A program made the position numbers and the translations under genes. DNA of 64,000 bases from Chrysogorgia sp. JL179-B06. Its lineage: Eukaryota > Cnidaria > Anthozoa > Scleralcyonacea > Chrysogorgiidae. This document shows positions 12,061 to 22,979 of the stretch, piece by piece. How positions within the stretch are numbered: position 1 is the stretch's first letter; each line of letters starts with the position of its first letter. The stretch covers positions 1,064,501 to 1,128,500 of the forward strand of contig JAYKKM010000414.1 of assembly GCA_035772405.1 (NCBI GenBank), written 5' to 3'. The notes beneath the pieces were generated by a model. It searched no databases. It was not told the DNA's origin and saw only the letters and a program-made list of their open reading frames with translations.

Positions 12061-12526
12061 GCTAATGAACTAAAAAAATAAAATCTCTGCGCCTGCACAA
12101 ACTTTCTGAATTGTAAATAGCGCCTGCGAACGTCATACTTTGTAAACACAGTTTAAATTAGCTTGCATGCAATGCAATTTTTTCGTTGAAAAGCCTGTCA
12201 CGGAAATAAAAAGAAATATTGATCGCGTCGTGTGCAAACTAAGGTACACTTATATAGACAACGAACAAATAATATCGTTTGCGGCAACTTTCCCCACTTC
12301 GCTTTGCTCGCTTGAGACCTAATCGTGGTGTAATCGTGGTGGCTCGACTACATCCAATTCAATTTGAATTTCTCTGATGTGTGATGTTTGGAAGTTATAT
12401 TTCAAATACGAGACGGAGAACGTTTCTGGGATTTCAAAGTCAGATCGAGTGTCATTTGAAAAGGCGAGCCGAAAACGAGCGAACCTTTTTAACGCACGAG
12501 GAGTTTTAACGAGTTTGAGAATTTAA
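12061..12526. other. Non-coding insert between LINE fragments
   Basis: No coding or RNA signal seen. It separates two pieces that look like one LINE end, and ends before a second GCAGGCACATTT-type segment similar to that at 11999. Confidence 0.35.
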
Positions 12527-12649
12527 TTGCAAGTGTTTTGTCGCAAAGATTTTGAAATCTACAAAGCGCGTTTGTTTTCGGAAGCCAGAAGCACAAGCGT
12601 CGTGAAGTTTTCCAAACCATTGTTTCCCATGGTTCGCACTTTGCACACA

Positions 12650-12850
12650 AAATTTTTGCAGGCACATTTCCAACTTCTAAATTCTGCTTGCAGGCACAAA
12701 AAAATATTAATGAGGCCTACAAGCTTTGTTAGGAACTTACAATCGTACAATTTGAGGAGTCAACGCAAATTTGCACCGTCTGTTACCAGGACCAAGCGAT
12801 TTTTAAGTACATTTATTATGTCATCAGTGAATGAGGTTTAGTTAATAAAA
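12650..12850 (+). mobile_element. LINE 3' end fragment
   Basis: The frame ends LQSYNLRSQRKFAP..VTRTKRFLSTFIMSS.., a layout typical of the last residues of CR1/jockey-type LINE ORF2. Together with 11700-12060 it is probably one degraded insertion. Copy A resumes homology with copy B at about 13045. Confidence 0.5.
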
Positions 12851-13221
12851 AATAGTGCAATCAATGATCTTAACTTTACAAACTTTATTCAGAGAATGAT
12901 TGTATTTTTCCTTTTTAAATTGTACATATCGATTTTTATATTCTTTAATTCTTAGTTTTTACTCTATTAATTACTGTTCAATTCACGCAATTCAGTTAAT
13001 TGTAACTGCTAGGTGAATTTTTTAATAAACTATACTATTATACTATTAATCATATCTCAGTGACCAAGACAACGACTTTGCATGTGAAATAAAGGTATTT
13101 TTTAATTGGACTGATCCTTTCAACATGTTGACAATTTACTTTCATTATTTTAAAAAGAAAACATTTGGGGCAGTCAGATAAAATGTTCACAAATTGTGAA
13201 TTATGTAAATTCTCTTCGTGA

Positions 13222-13226
13222 AAAAT
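13222..13226 (+). repeat. Left target-site duplication of the BEL/Pao element
   Basis: AAAAT directly before the 5' LTR equals AAAAT after the 3' LTR (19039-19043). Copy B has a single AAAAT at this place, the unoccupied site. Confidence 0.8.
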
Positions 13227-13428
13227 TGTCGGAGACGGGCGTATAGTTTTAGGAACTGTCAATCAAGGCAAACAAAAACAAACAGTCGAAGTGTTCTTGA
13301 CCGTGAGAGTTTTTTGAGACAAGTCGTGAAACGTGATCGTGAATTATTATTATCCTTTTACCATTATAATTTTGTGATTTATTGTGAACCAAGGCTAGAG
13401 GGGAGGCAAGGAAGCAAGCGTTCGCAAT
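13227..13428 (+). repeat. 5' LTR of the BEL/Pao element
   Basis: Begins TGTCGGAGACGGGCG and ends GCAAGCGTTCGCAAT. It matches 18835-19038 throughout apart from two extra G in the 3' copy. Confidence 0.9.
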
Positions 13429-13432
13429 TACC

Positions 13433-13450
13433 TGGCACCTCCGACGGGAT
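13433..13450 (+). promoter_or_regulatory. Primer-binding site of the BEL/Pao element
   Basis: TGGCACCTCCGACGGGAT starts with the TGG expected opposite a tRNA CCA end and lies four bases after the 5' LTR. I could not assign the tRNA species. Confidence 0.6.
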
Positions 13451-13514
13451 TATTATCAAGAAAAAGCGAAAGTGCTCGAACAAGAGCAAGAACCGCAGTC
13501 AAACCTGAAATAAT

Positions 13515-16500
13515 ATGGAAGTTTCAGTCGCGAAACTCGAAGCGAAGCTTACGCAGTTGCGTATTACGAGAGATAGGACATCGAATGTGATCGATACAGA
13601 CAACCGCGAGAGAGTGACGAGACACCAGCAAGCCCTCAAGTCTTTAGTGTGCGAGACAGACTGTAGTAGGCGAGAAGTCGAAGCTCTTAAAATAGCGCAC
13701 AAAGACGTCGATCTCGACGAGACGGTTGTTTGGAATTTAAAAATAGAAGAGGAAATAAGCAAGGCAGATCAAGACCTTGCTGTTATTCAATCGTGGCTCG
13801 ACAAAGAGAAAAGAGACGATGATAAAAGACACAGAGAAGAAGAATTCGAATTCGAGCGACAACTCTTCGAGACGCGTTTGAAGTTCCAGACCGAACTTCA
13901 CGCGGCAAAAGCTAATCAAGAGGCGAAAAATAGTAAAGAAACAACAGCGTCGGTCGAAGCGTCGAAGGGATCGCAAGCCAAGCTCCCGAAATTGGTCATA
14001 ACAAAGTTCAACGGGACGTATCAAGATTGGCCGAGATTCTGGCAACAATTCAGAGAGACTATCGATAAAACGAATATCGAAGCTGTTATAAAGTTCGCGT
14101 ATCTACGAGAATTACTCGACGTTAAAGTTAGAAAGTCAGTGGAAGCGTTGCCATTCACGAGTGAAGGCTACGACAGAGCCAAGAATATTTTGGAAGAGAG
14201 ATATGGGAAGGAGTCAGAAATAATCAAAGCGTACACCAAACAGATCTTGGATCTACCTTCGATTCCAAATGCGAACGTGAGACGAATACACGAGTTTACC
14301 GAAAAGCTAACCTACGCTGTGCAGTCTTTGGAAACGCTTGGAAAATTACAGCAGGTGAATGGTAATGTGGCAATGACCATTGATAAATTACCAAGTATTC
14401 GCGGTGACCTCGTAAGGACGGATGATTCGTGGGAAACATGGGATTTCGTAAAGTTAACAGAGGCGCTGAGACTGTGGACACGCCGCAACCCAATCGAGAA
14501 AAATATCGTTAACGAGAATCGTGAGCGGTCAAACAAGTTCTTCAACGCGCGACGCCAAGATTCCAAGCCAAGAGAGTGTGTCTACTGTGAAGACGCATCG
14601 CACAAGTCAAATGATTGCCCAAAAGTGACATCCGCTGCAGCGAGAAGACAAACATTGCAAAAGCGTCGCCTATGTTTCAATTGCACTGGGGCAGCGCATA
14701 GAGCAGCCGAATGTCAAAGCAAAGCCAAATGCCAGAAGTGCGATCGGCGCCATCATACTTCAATATGCGATAAGAACGACAACACCGAGGGAATCAAGGA
14801 GGAGAAATTGATGATATCGACGGGCGAGAGTGCAGAAGGCAGTTTTCCAATTGTGAATGTCAAAGTGGATGGCATCGAGTGTCGCGCATTGATTGATTCC
14901 GGGGCCGGAAGTTCATACGCGTCGGCGAAATTGATCAACCTTTTACGGAAGAAACCCATCGAAGTGAAACAAGTGAAAGTCGACATGTTGATGAGCTCAC
15001 AGTTGACACGCCTAGAGACATACGAAACAGTGATTGAATCAGTAAATGGGAAATTCCAGATGGAAGTGAATTTGATCAAAGTAAACAAAGAGAAACTGTT
15101 GTCTGTTGACAATCCACGCTACAGCGATGTGATCAAGAAATATGCCCATCTGGAAGGAGTAGAAGTCGATGATCACGATTCCAAAGCCGAGTTGCCTGTT
15201 CATGTGGTGTTGAGCAGTGGCGAGTATGCACGCATTAAAACAAGCACCAAACCACGTATCGGTCGCGAAGGGGAGCCCATAGCAGAGCTGACAAGACTGG
15301 GATGGTTTGTAATGTCGCCAGGCAAGGAGTTTGACCACCACAAGATGTTACTGACCCAAACTAGTCATACAGAGTATGAGAAGCTATGCCGACTTGACGT
15401 GCTAGGTCTGGAAGACACCCCCGAAAATGATCAAGAGAATGTGTATTCAGAATTTAAAGAGCAGTTGGTCCGTGATGAGCAAGGATGGTATGAAACCGGT
15501 TTAACCTGGAAGGGGAACCATCCTCAGCTACCAACAAGTAAGAATGGGAGCCTCCGTCGCCTTGACAACCTAGTGCGCAAATTGAAACAAACTGACAGTT
15601 ACAATGATTATGATCAAGTCATGACAGACCAGCTAAGAGAAGGTATCATCGAACCAGCACCTGGGGAAGCAGTGAATAAGGAATGCTACATACCACACAA
15701 GGCGGTGATGAAAGAGAATGGCAGTAGCACAAGACTCCGCGTAGTCTATGATGCCTCGATGAGAGCGCAACCTACGGTGCCATCGCTGAATGAGTGCCTA
15801 AACCCAGGGCCATCTCTCCAAACCAAGTTGTGGGACGTCCTCGTTCATCAAAGATCATACCCTGTAGCCGTATGTGGAGACATACAGAAAGCATTCCTAC
15901 AGGTACGCATAAGGGAATGTGAACGTGACGCTCTCAGATTTCATTGGAAGCACCCAGGTCAAGATGAAGTACAAGTCTACAGATTCACACGTGCCTTGTT
16001 TGGACTAACCTGCTCTCCTTTTCTACTTGGAGGAGTTATTGATCAACATTTGAAACTTTGGCAAAGTAGACAACCCGAGATAGTCGCAGAGCTGCAGAAG
16101 AACCTGTACGTAGATGACCTGCTGACAGGAGGGAGCACCATAGAAGAAGCTCGAGCGAAGAAGTCAAGCATGGTAAAGATCCTGAATGATGCTGGTTTCA
16201 AGTTGCACAAATGGAATTCTAACGCGAGAGAGCTGGAAGAGGATGGAGACAATCCAAAAGTCAACGACGAACAAACATTCGCGAAACAGCAGCTGGGAGT
16301 GTCGAGAAGTGAATCAAAAGTGCTTGGTCTACCATGGGACAAATCTGTAGACACGTTGACAATTCCATTCCCTAAAGATTCATCCTCAACGACAAAACGT
16401 GGAATACTGAGCAAGTTGGCGAAAGTCTATGATCCGCTTGGACTGGTTTCGCCAATTACCTTACTCGGAAAGATGATCTACCGGGACGTTTGTGATGAAA

Positions 16501-18722
16501 AGACCGCATGGGATGCTCAACTTAGCCACACCCAAGCTCAGCGATGGAAAAGATGGGAAGAGTCTCTACCTGAGGGAGAATCAGTGCCCAGACCGATAGT
16601 GACACACCGAGAGCCAATCCAGTCTGTTGTCCTTCACAGCTTTGGTGATGCAAGCAATCATGGAGTGAGTGCTGCCACGTATGCAGTGGTGGAGCAACCT
16701 TCGGGGACTACACAAACCTTGGTCGCTGCCAAGTCTCGTTTGGCCAAGTGAGGGCTCACTATTCCAAGACTAGAACTTGTCGGTGCCCACATGGCGGTGA
16801 ACTTCATTACCAATGTACACCAGGCGTTGGACAGTCCATTAGTTGTAGCCCAACACTGCTGGCTTGACAGCACGGTAGTTCTCTATTGGATCCAGGGAAA
16901 AGGGAAGTACAAACAGTTTGTGGCCAACCGTGTCAATAAAATCCAGAAGCATCCCAACATTAGTTGGCATCATGTTCCCACCAAAGAAAACCCCGCTGAC
17001 CTTGGAAGTCGTGGTTCCAGCCGGCTCGATGACCTTTGGAGACGAGGACCAGAATGGCTAGCAAAACCCGAATGTTGGCCAGCTGACCCAATCATCAAAT
17101 CTACCACAGAGAGCCAAGCTGAAGAGAAAGTGGAACGAGGAATCTTCGCCTGTGCCGTCCAAACAACCAAGGAAGTAAATGTATTTGATGTCTTGCTCCA
17201 TGCTCACATCAACAACGTTTGGAGGACATTGAGGATATGTGCCTGGATGGACCGGTTCCTGAGAAATGCCAAACTTGCAAACCTAGTGACTGGCCCTTTG
17301 ACAACAACTGAGATTCAGAAACAGCTAACGTGGTGGATCCAAAGAACACAGCAAAACCCAACCAACCCTGACCAGTTCCAGAAAGATTGCATTCAACTCA
17401 ATGTACAAAAGAACGAGGAGGGAATACTGGAATGTCGAGGTAGAATTGTTGGCCAATACCCAGTGTACCTGCCAGATACAGCACCTTTCACAGAAGGACT
17501 CGTATGCCAAGCCCATATCGACACTCTTCACGGGGGAGTAACCTTGACTATGGCAAGGCTGCGTGAAACATATTGGATCCCAAGGCTGAGGAAGTTGGTC
17601 AAGCAAGTTAGACGAAGATGCTGTGGATGTAAAAGATTCCAAGCGATCGCTTATACATCACCACCCCCGGGACAGTTGCCAACCACCAGGACCGAAGGGG
17701 AGACACCATATCAAGTGGTTGGTGTGGATTTTGCGGGTCCCATCAAACACATGGTTACAGCGAAAACAGAGGGGAAGTCCTACCTAGCTCTATATGCTTG
17801 CAGCCTAACCCGAGGGGTTTACTTGGACCTGTTACACACCCTCGAGACTGAAGAATTCCTGAGATGTCTGAAACGGTTCGTGGCCAGAAGAGGTAGACCG
17901 AAGATCATTTATTCAGACAATGGAAGTACTTTCAAAGGAGCTGCTGAATGGATCAAGAAGATTAACAAAGATGAGAGATTTCATGATTATTTGGCCAAGA
18001 ATGCCATCCAGTGGAGATTCAACTTAAGTCGGGCCCCCTGGTGGGGTGGACAATTTGAAAGATTAGTGGGTATTTTCAAGGCTGCATTCTACAAGACGAT
18101 TGGAAATGGTACCTTAACCTTCAATGAACTGTCCGAAGTTGTGATAGATGTGGAAACTGCCATCAACAGCCGTCCACTGGATTATGTAGAGGATGACATC
18201 CAACTGCCGCTTCTTACTCCAAATTCGTTATTGTTCCTTCAGCCCAACCAGATACCTGAGTTGGAAGCACATCACATCCAAGAGCCAGATCTACGCAGAC
18301 GCGCTAGACATCTTTCCCGAACCAAGGAAGCAATGTGGTCAAGGTGGAGCAGGGAGTATGTAAGAAGCCTCAGAGAAAGACACCGATTACAAGGGGAAAA
18401 GAAAGTCCAAGCTCCTGCCATTGGAGAAATGGTCGTTATCAAGGGAGATGAGAAAAATCGGAACCTCTGGAAACTTGGGAAGATAGTGGAGTTGATCTAT
18501 GGACGAGATGGGATAGTCCGCGGTGCTAAAGTGCAAACTGGCAAGGGAATCCTTGAGAGGTCAACCCAACACTTGTATCCATTGGAACTGAGTTGTGACA
18601 CACCTAAGAAGAAAAATCAGCTGAATCCGGAAGCATCAATGTTCCGTCCAAAACGACCAGCAGCCGAGGCAGCCAGAGAGAAGATAAAGGCGATTGCAGA
18701 CGATGAACAAACTTTTGACTAA
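13515..18722 (+). pseudogene. BEL/Pao gag-pol polyprotein, one in-frame stop
   Basis: A single reading frame encodes capsid and enzymes. In order: a coiled-coil N-terminus (about 1-130), a DUF1759-type gag domain (about 145-300), CCHC zinc knuckles (from Cys355 to ~420), an aspartic protease with DSGA at Asp461, reverse transcriptase with YVDD at 865-868, RNase H, an integrase with an HHCC finger and catalytic Asp1405, Asp1468 and Glu1515, and a DUF5641-type C-terminal domain. This order (PR-RT-RH-IN in one frame) is the BEL/Pao plan. A TGA at 16749-16751 (codon 1079) interrupts RNase H; the frame is otherwise open from 13515 to 18722. With near-identical LTRs this is either a very young inactivating change or a site needing readthrough. 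Lack of an envelope gene is normal for the group. Confidence 0.92.
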
Positions 18723-18821
18723 TAGAACTAAAGTTAGAGAACTATAAGCATGTTAATTATGTTGCGTTATTTAATATGTTATTCCCAGTCTCCTTAAGGT
18801 ACATGAAACTCTAATGAGTTC

Positions 18822-18834
18822 CATGAGGGGAGTG
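18822..18834 (+). promoter_or_regulatory. Polypurine tract of the BEL/Pao element
   Basis: ATGAGGGGAGTG directly abuts the TGTCGG start of the 3' LTR, the expected place for plus-strand priming. Confidence 0.6.
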
Positions 18835-19038
18835 TGTCGGAGACGGGGGCGTATAGTTTTAGGAACTGTCAATCAAGGCAAACAAAAACAAACAGTCGAA
18901 GTGTTCTTGACCGTGAGAGTTTTTTGAGACAAGTCGTGAAACGTGATCGTGAATTATTATTATCCTTTTACCATTATAATTTTGTGATTTATTGTGAACC
19001 AAGGCTAGAGGGGAGGCAAGGAAGCAAGCGTTCGCAAT
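18835..19038 (+). repeat. 3' LTR of the BEL/Pao element
   Basis: TGTCGGAGACGGGGGCG start and GTTCGCAAT end, matching the 5' LTR apart from two extra G. Followed by the AAAAT target duplication (19039-19043). Confidence 0.9.
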
Positions 19039-19234
19039 AAAATAGTCATCCTGTTGTCTGCAGGTTGTCAGTCAGTCTGTTTACACAGACTTTTATTTTT
19101 ACTATACCTTTTGATAAAACACTGGACACCATCTTTATTTCATTGTCCAAATTTGATAATATATAATATACTTAATCATTTAATGTCTATAAAACATTTG
19201 GTTATCTTAATTTTTCTAGATTTTCCATACAACA

Positions 19235-21001
19235 ATGAACGACTTGGGATATGGAAGTCCTGGTAAAATGAATGAAAATGACGATGAGGTTAAATTTAAA
19301 TTGGTGAAAAGCAATTTTGGAGCTATGGACCAATTTGTAGCACCGATTGAAATAGTAGCCAAAAAAAACCAAACATTAGCTGCTGCTATAAAAGCTTCTT
19401 TTTCTAAATTTGCCACAGAGCAATGCCTGTATTGGGCAGAGGTTGAGGGTCATGACGGAGAGGCAGCGGTAAACCCGTTTTCGCTTTTATGTCGTTGGCT
19501 GAAGCCTGGAACATGTGTTCGAACGAAAGTAAACGAGGAGGTTAAATACAACAAACAATTTGACGTGGCCAAATCAGTCGAGCAACAAACCAGTTTGTTC
19601 TTTGTGAAAACGGACAACCGAGACCAACTGACAGGTATTACAGATATAGACATTAAGTCATTTAAAGGGAAGGATATATGCGTTACAGCAATGAAAGATG
19701 AAACACTCCAGGTGGCAATCGAAAGAGATGGACGTTTTAAGAATGTCCCACATTTTAAGCTGTACCACGGTGCTGATCACGCTAAAGCGCTCATGTCTTA
19801 TAAAGCAAGCAGCTTCCATAACACTATTTTTAGTGTTGTTGTAAAGCAAAGCGCCAAGACTGACTTGGATAATTCTTCTGAAGGCACTGCAGAAAACAGC
19901 AGAAAAACTGTAAAACGTGACCAAGAAGAATCGGAGGAGCCTACAGAGGTAGATGACACGACTGGTCTCTATACGTTTTCAAAACATTCCACAACTCTCT
20001 CCAGCAAAGAAATGAGGAACGATATGCACAATTCTATTCATAGAAATGCAAAGTCGACACTTGTTTGCCCCAATAAGCGGAATGAATACCAGAAAGAGAT
20101 TCCCAAGATTGCACGCGAGCAATTTGCCAATAAAACCAATGTTGCTCGGCCCGCTAAGTTGAGTAAGCATATTGCCGCCATTTATCCTTCGGTAGGGCAA
20201 ATTACTTGCGGATCGTACCAAGCCTCTTGTTTTTTGGTTAACGGGAATATGGTTATGACTAATAACCACGTGAAAAAGGATCTTCTGGACATTCAACGAG
20301 ATGCTTCTGACCGAGTCGCGCATAAATCGATATATGTAAATTTCGACTATGACTCAGTTGGCCAAACGAACAGATCGCGTTCAATAGAAGTGGCGAATCT
20401 TGATGACCCAAAGAACATCTACGATGAAGGTCTCGATTATGCCTTTCTTGCTTTGAAATGCAAGGCTGAAGGCAAAACCCCGCTAGGTGATAGAGTGAGG
20501 AAGCATGTACCTGGGATGGGACTGCTGGCAATAATTGGCCACCCAGAAGGTCGGGAAAAATTAGATGATACTTGCGTTATCATTCCAAAGGCTAAGAGAT
20601 CCGATGAGATATCGAAAAGAGTCGAGGAGAAAGAAATGAGATGCCTCGAGAATCCATCGGAATGTATCCAACATCAAGAAATGTTTAACACCGATGACAT
20701 CCCCGTTAGTTGTATCCATTTGTACAACCCTACCATGAACATCGGAAACGATGTCACGACGTACGATACGTCGACTATGTTTCATGGTTCGAGTGGTTCA
20801 CCGGTGATAAATATGAGCGGTGAAATTGTGGCCATCCACAGTTGCGGGTACATACTCAATGAGAATAAAAAGAAAACAAGCCTGTTCGAGTACGCTTTTA
20901 CTTTTGAAGCGATAATTAATGATTTACTGCAAAAAGGACACGCTGAAAAGGTGAAATATTTTTTCCCTCAATGTGACATAGAAGATATGGACCAAAATTA
21001 A
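19235..21001 (+). CDS. FAM111-like serine protease, copy A
   Basis: A 588-residue protein with a beta-grasp-like N-terminal region (VKFKLVKSNFG on, about 19-105), a second conserved block to ~200, a charged linker (~205-290) and a trypsin-fold domain (~310-575). The triad is intact: His345 in TNNHV, Asp401 in GLDYAFL, Ser522 in GSSGSP. FAM111 proteases act in the nucleus on chromatin-bound or crosslinked proteins; that role is transferred from the family. The coding region is one exon; a consensus acceptor (TTAATTTTTCTAG) ends about 20 bp before the ATG, implying a 5' noncoding exon, which the BEL/Pao insertion may now separate from this exon. It is closely related to copy B and only moderately to the gene at 2440-4254. 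A second in-frame Met occurs at residue 12; the first is chosen because it is conserved in copy B. Confidence 0.85.
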   Translation: MNDLGYGSPGKMNENDDEVKFKLVKSNFGAMDQFVAPIEIVAKKNQTLAAAIKASFSKFATEQCLYWAEVEGHDGEAAVNPFSLLCRWLKPGTCVRTKVNEEVKYNKQFDVAKSVEQQTSLFFVKTDNRDQLTGITDIDIKSFKGKDICVTAMKDETLQVAIERDGRFKNVPHFKLYHGADHAKALMSYKASSFHNTIFSVVVKQSAKTDLDNSSEGTAENSRKTVKRDQEESEEPTEVDDTTGLYTFSKHSTTLSSKEMRNDMHNSIHRNAKSTLVCPNKRNEYQKEIPKIAREQFANKTNVARPAKLSKHIAAIYPSVGQITCGSYQASCFLVNGNMVMTNNHVKKDLLDIQRDASDRVAHKSIYVNFDYDSVGQTNRSRSIEVANLDDPKNIYDEGLDYAFLALKCKAEGKTPLGDRVRKHVPGMGLLAIIGHPEGREKLDDTCVIIPKAKRSDEISKRVEEKEMRCLENPSECIQHQEMFNTDDIPVSCIHLYNPTMNIGNDVTTYDTSTMFHGSSGSPVINMSGEIVAIHSCGYILNENKKKTSLFEYAFTFEAIINDLLQKGHAEKVKYFFPQCDIEDMDQN

Positions 21002-21122
21002 CGTTACCATGGTCACGGAACTGAAGTGATTGCTATAGTATCAATTATGATTACAGTACTGCTCGTCTAGAAGATGCATGTATATATATCATTTGTGATC
21101 ATATTAATTAATGGAACAAACT

Positions 21123-21742
21123 CTAATTAATTAATATAGTTAATACCATCCTTTATTATATGGCTAAGAAAGATGGCGCACGCTGATTGGTTCGTGAGAG
21201 GTCCGGAAAAAAGCGTATTGCCCTCCCGGCGCTGTGAGAGGGCAATACGCCTTTTTCCGGACCGGTACGTTTTAGCGGGAAAATTTCTGAGTTGATGTAG
21301 ATGAAAATAAAAGAGGATTTGAGTATGTTCGTTGAAAAAGTTCGAACAATAACACGTCCTGAAACATTAGTGCTGCTTTTCTTGAAAGCTGTTTATCTAT
21401 AAGTGAAGAAAATGAATGCCTAACGACCAGTAACGCGTGTAAATATGAAGCGAAATCAACAAGCTCAGAGTTATTAGATAAACGGCAACATCTGAAGACA
21501 AACACAACGTTAAAAACAGAGAACAAAATGAACCAAAAGTCATATAATAAATATCTTATTAACCTCGTTTGCTTGGTCTGTACGGTAAAGTATTTGCCTT
21601 CGGTTTTTTCGCACAGATCTCGCGCCTTCGGCGATCGGTCTGTACGAAAACCTCAGGCAAATACTTTACCGTACAGACCTCGCACTCGGTTAATAAGTCT
21701 TTACTATACCACTCATGTTAGCCACATGTGTATGTGGACAAA
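21123..21742. mobile_element. Inserted element with internal fold-backs (copy A only)
   Basis: Copy B runs straight from the AATTAATTAATT tract to TTCTCCTCGTTTATT, whereas copy A has about 620 bp between. It has a hairpin GGTCCGGAAAAA..TTTTTCCGGACC (21200-21265), and a second, GGTCTGTACGGTAAAGTATT versus its complement near 21665. Related pieces occur at 53248-53395 and 62345-62760, with similar CTTATTAACCTCGTTTGC ends. No coding capacity. Confidence 0.55.
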
Positions 21743-21889
21743 GTAATTCTCCTCGTTTATTTTTGTTACATATTTTTAGTGTATATAGTTGATTTCATCA
21801 ATGAATATAATTAAATAATACCTCAACTGTAAATTGTCCAATCAGACAGCTAGAGTTGTGCCACGTGGCCAGTAATTTTATAATAGAAT

Positions 21890-21906
21890 AACCCCCCCCC
21901 CCCCCC
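21890..21906 (+). repeat. Poly-C tract
   Basis: A run of about 16 C in copy A that is missing, with about 30 flanking bases, from the matching place in copy B (31235). Confidence 0.7.
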
Positions 21907-22350
21907 ACTTCGTGTGGCTAGAATACCACGCGTGTAAACCAAAACGAGGCTGTCAATAATGGAGGAACAGGAAGACGTTTCAAGTCAGTATTCAAGATTG
22001 TTTCGGTATAATTCGAGTTTAAATGGTCATGTGGTACAAATCTAGCTCTTTGATTGGACAATTTATAGTCGAGGTATCATATTATAATTTATATAGGCCC
22101 TCCGCGCTCGGGGGATTTGACGAAATATTACCCCTCGGGATGATATTCGTCGAATTTCCCTCGCCACGGGTCTATAAATGATAAAAGTAATTTTAAAAAA
22201 AATTGTGGAATACGATAACTAAATGAAACTGATTCCTAAGCCTGGTTGTTCAAAAACGTAATTCTGGAATACTTGGAAATTCGTTTAGAGTTTTCTTTTC
22301 CAGAAAATATGTACATATCGGAAAATATGTACATATATATATATATATAT

Positions 22351-22576
22351 ATAACTACAGACGGTGGTTCATCCTGTAGAGCGCTCAATATGACCTAAAG
22401 GTCATAGAGCGATATCTAACTACAGACGGTACCGTTTCGGCCTTTTGGGCCTCATCAGTGTAGTGCTGATGAGCAGGATGAAGATGACTGCTATTTGCAG
22501 TCACCCTTGATGCACACAAAATGTGGGACATCAAAAACCATGTCAGAGCGCTCAAACTGCAAGCAGTGAGCGTGCG

Positions 22577-22585
<9 letters not shown>
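22351..22585 (-). mobile_element. Hammerhead-bearing retrozyme/Penelope-like insert in a TA repeat
   Basis: Copy B has only a TA microsatellite here (31653-31681), while copy A has ~235 extra bp embedded in TA repeats. On the minus strand it carries a full type I hammerhead motif (22420-22463) and, 67 bp further on, a second GUC-UGUAGUUA cleavage-end sequence (about 22353-22365) whose upstream ribozyme core is collapsed. Paired cleavage ends flanking a short non-coding unit resemble metazoan retrozymes or the ends of Penelope-like elements; which of the two cannot be told here. Confidence 0.6.
22420..22463 (-). ncRNA. Type I hammerhead ribozyme motif
   Basis: On the minus strand: stem I CUACA, core CUGAUGA, stem II GGCC-CAAAA-GGCC, core GAA, minimal stem III ACG(GUAC)CGU, cleavage triplet GUC, stem I UGUAG. 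Every conserved core position is present, stem II starts with the expected G-C pair and stem I pairs fully (6 bp counting the outer A-U). A stem III of 3-4 bp is characteristic of motifs in Penelope-like elements and retrozymes, which often cleave as dimers. Predicted cleavage follows the C opposite 22425. Confidence 0.82.

Positions 22586-22616
<31 letters not shown>
22571..22616. repeat. TA microsatellite
   Basis: Uninterrupted TA repeat at the right border of the hammerhead-bearing insert; another TA run lies at 22332-22353 on the left border. Confidence 0.85.
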
Positions 22617-22618
<2 letters not shown>

Positions 22619-22849
22619 ACGAGTTATTTGTTCTTCTTTAGACACGCTCGATATTTTCAATGCAGTACCTATTGAGTTACTAAATGTAATAAAATATAGG
22701 ATTGAGTGCGGATGCACTGACATGCAGCATGTTATTTCGAGCGATTTTGTATGAATAAACCAGTGATATATGATACAAATGATTTATTAGTTTTGTTAAT
22801 TATTATGAGAATTTAGGACATATTAGTGTCTGTTTATATCATACAAGAC

Positions 22850-22852
<3 letters not shown>

Positions 22853-22897
<45 letters not shown>

Positions 22898-22948
22898 GCC
22901 TGCCTGTATATATCTGTCTGTATCTGTATGTCTGTCTGTCTATCTTTC
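22853..22948. repeat. TCTG microsatellite
   Basis: About 12 perfect TCTG units followed by degenerate TGCC, TATC and TATG variants. The counterpart in copy B is at 32350-32384. Confidence 0.9.
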
Positions 22949-22979
22949 AGAAAAAACTGAACTCTAAATAGTAAAAAAG

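Larger units (their letters stand above)
13227..19038 (+). mobile_element. BEL/Pao LTR retrotransposon, nearly intact
   Basis: A 5812-bp element with LTRs of 202 and 204 bp that differ only by two G in a G run, a 5-bp target duplication (AAAAT), a primer-binding site just inside the 5' LTR and a purine-rich tract before the 3' LTR. One long gag-pol frame fills the interior and is broken by a single in-frame stop. It is inserted about 200 bp upstream of the FAM111-like gene at 19235, within or near that gene's 5' region. The near-identity of the LTRs indicates a recent insertion, certainly later than the A/B duplication. Confidence 0.93.

Noticed and set aside
22461..22490. Second CTGATGA word on the plus strand next to the hammerhead
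   Set aside because: No GAAA or cleavage triplet follows at the required spacing, so it is not a second ribozyme.
22853..22948. CRISPR-like array
   Set aside because: Simple 4-bp tandem repeat without spacers in a eukaryotic sequence.
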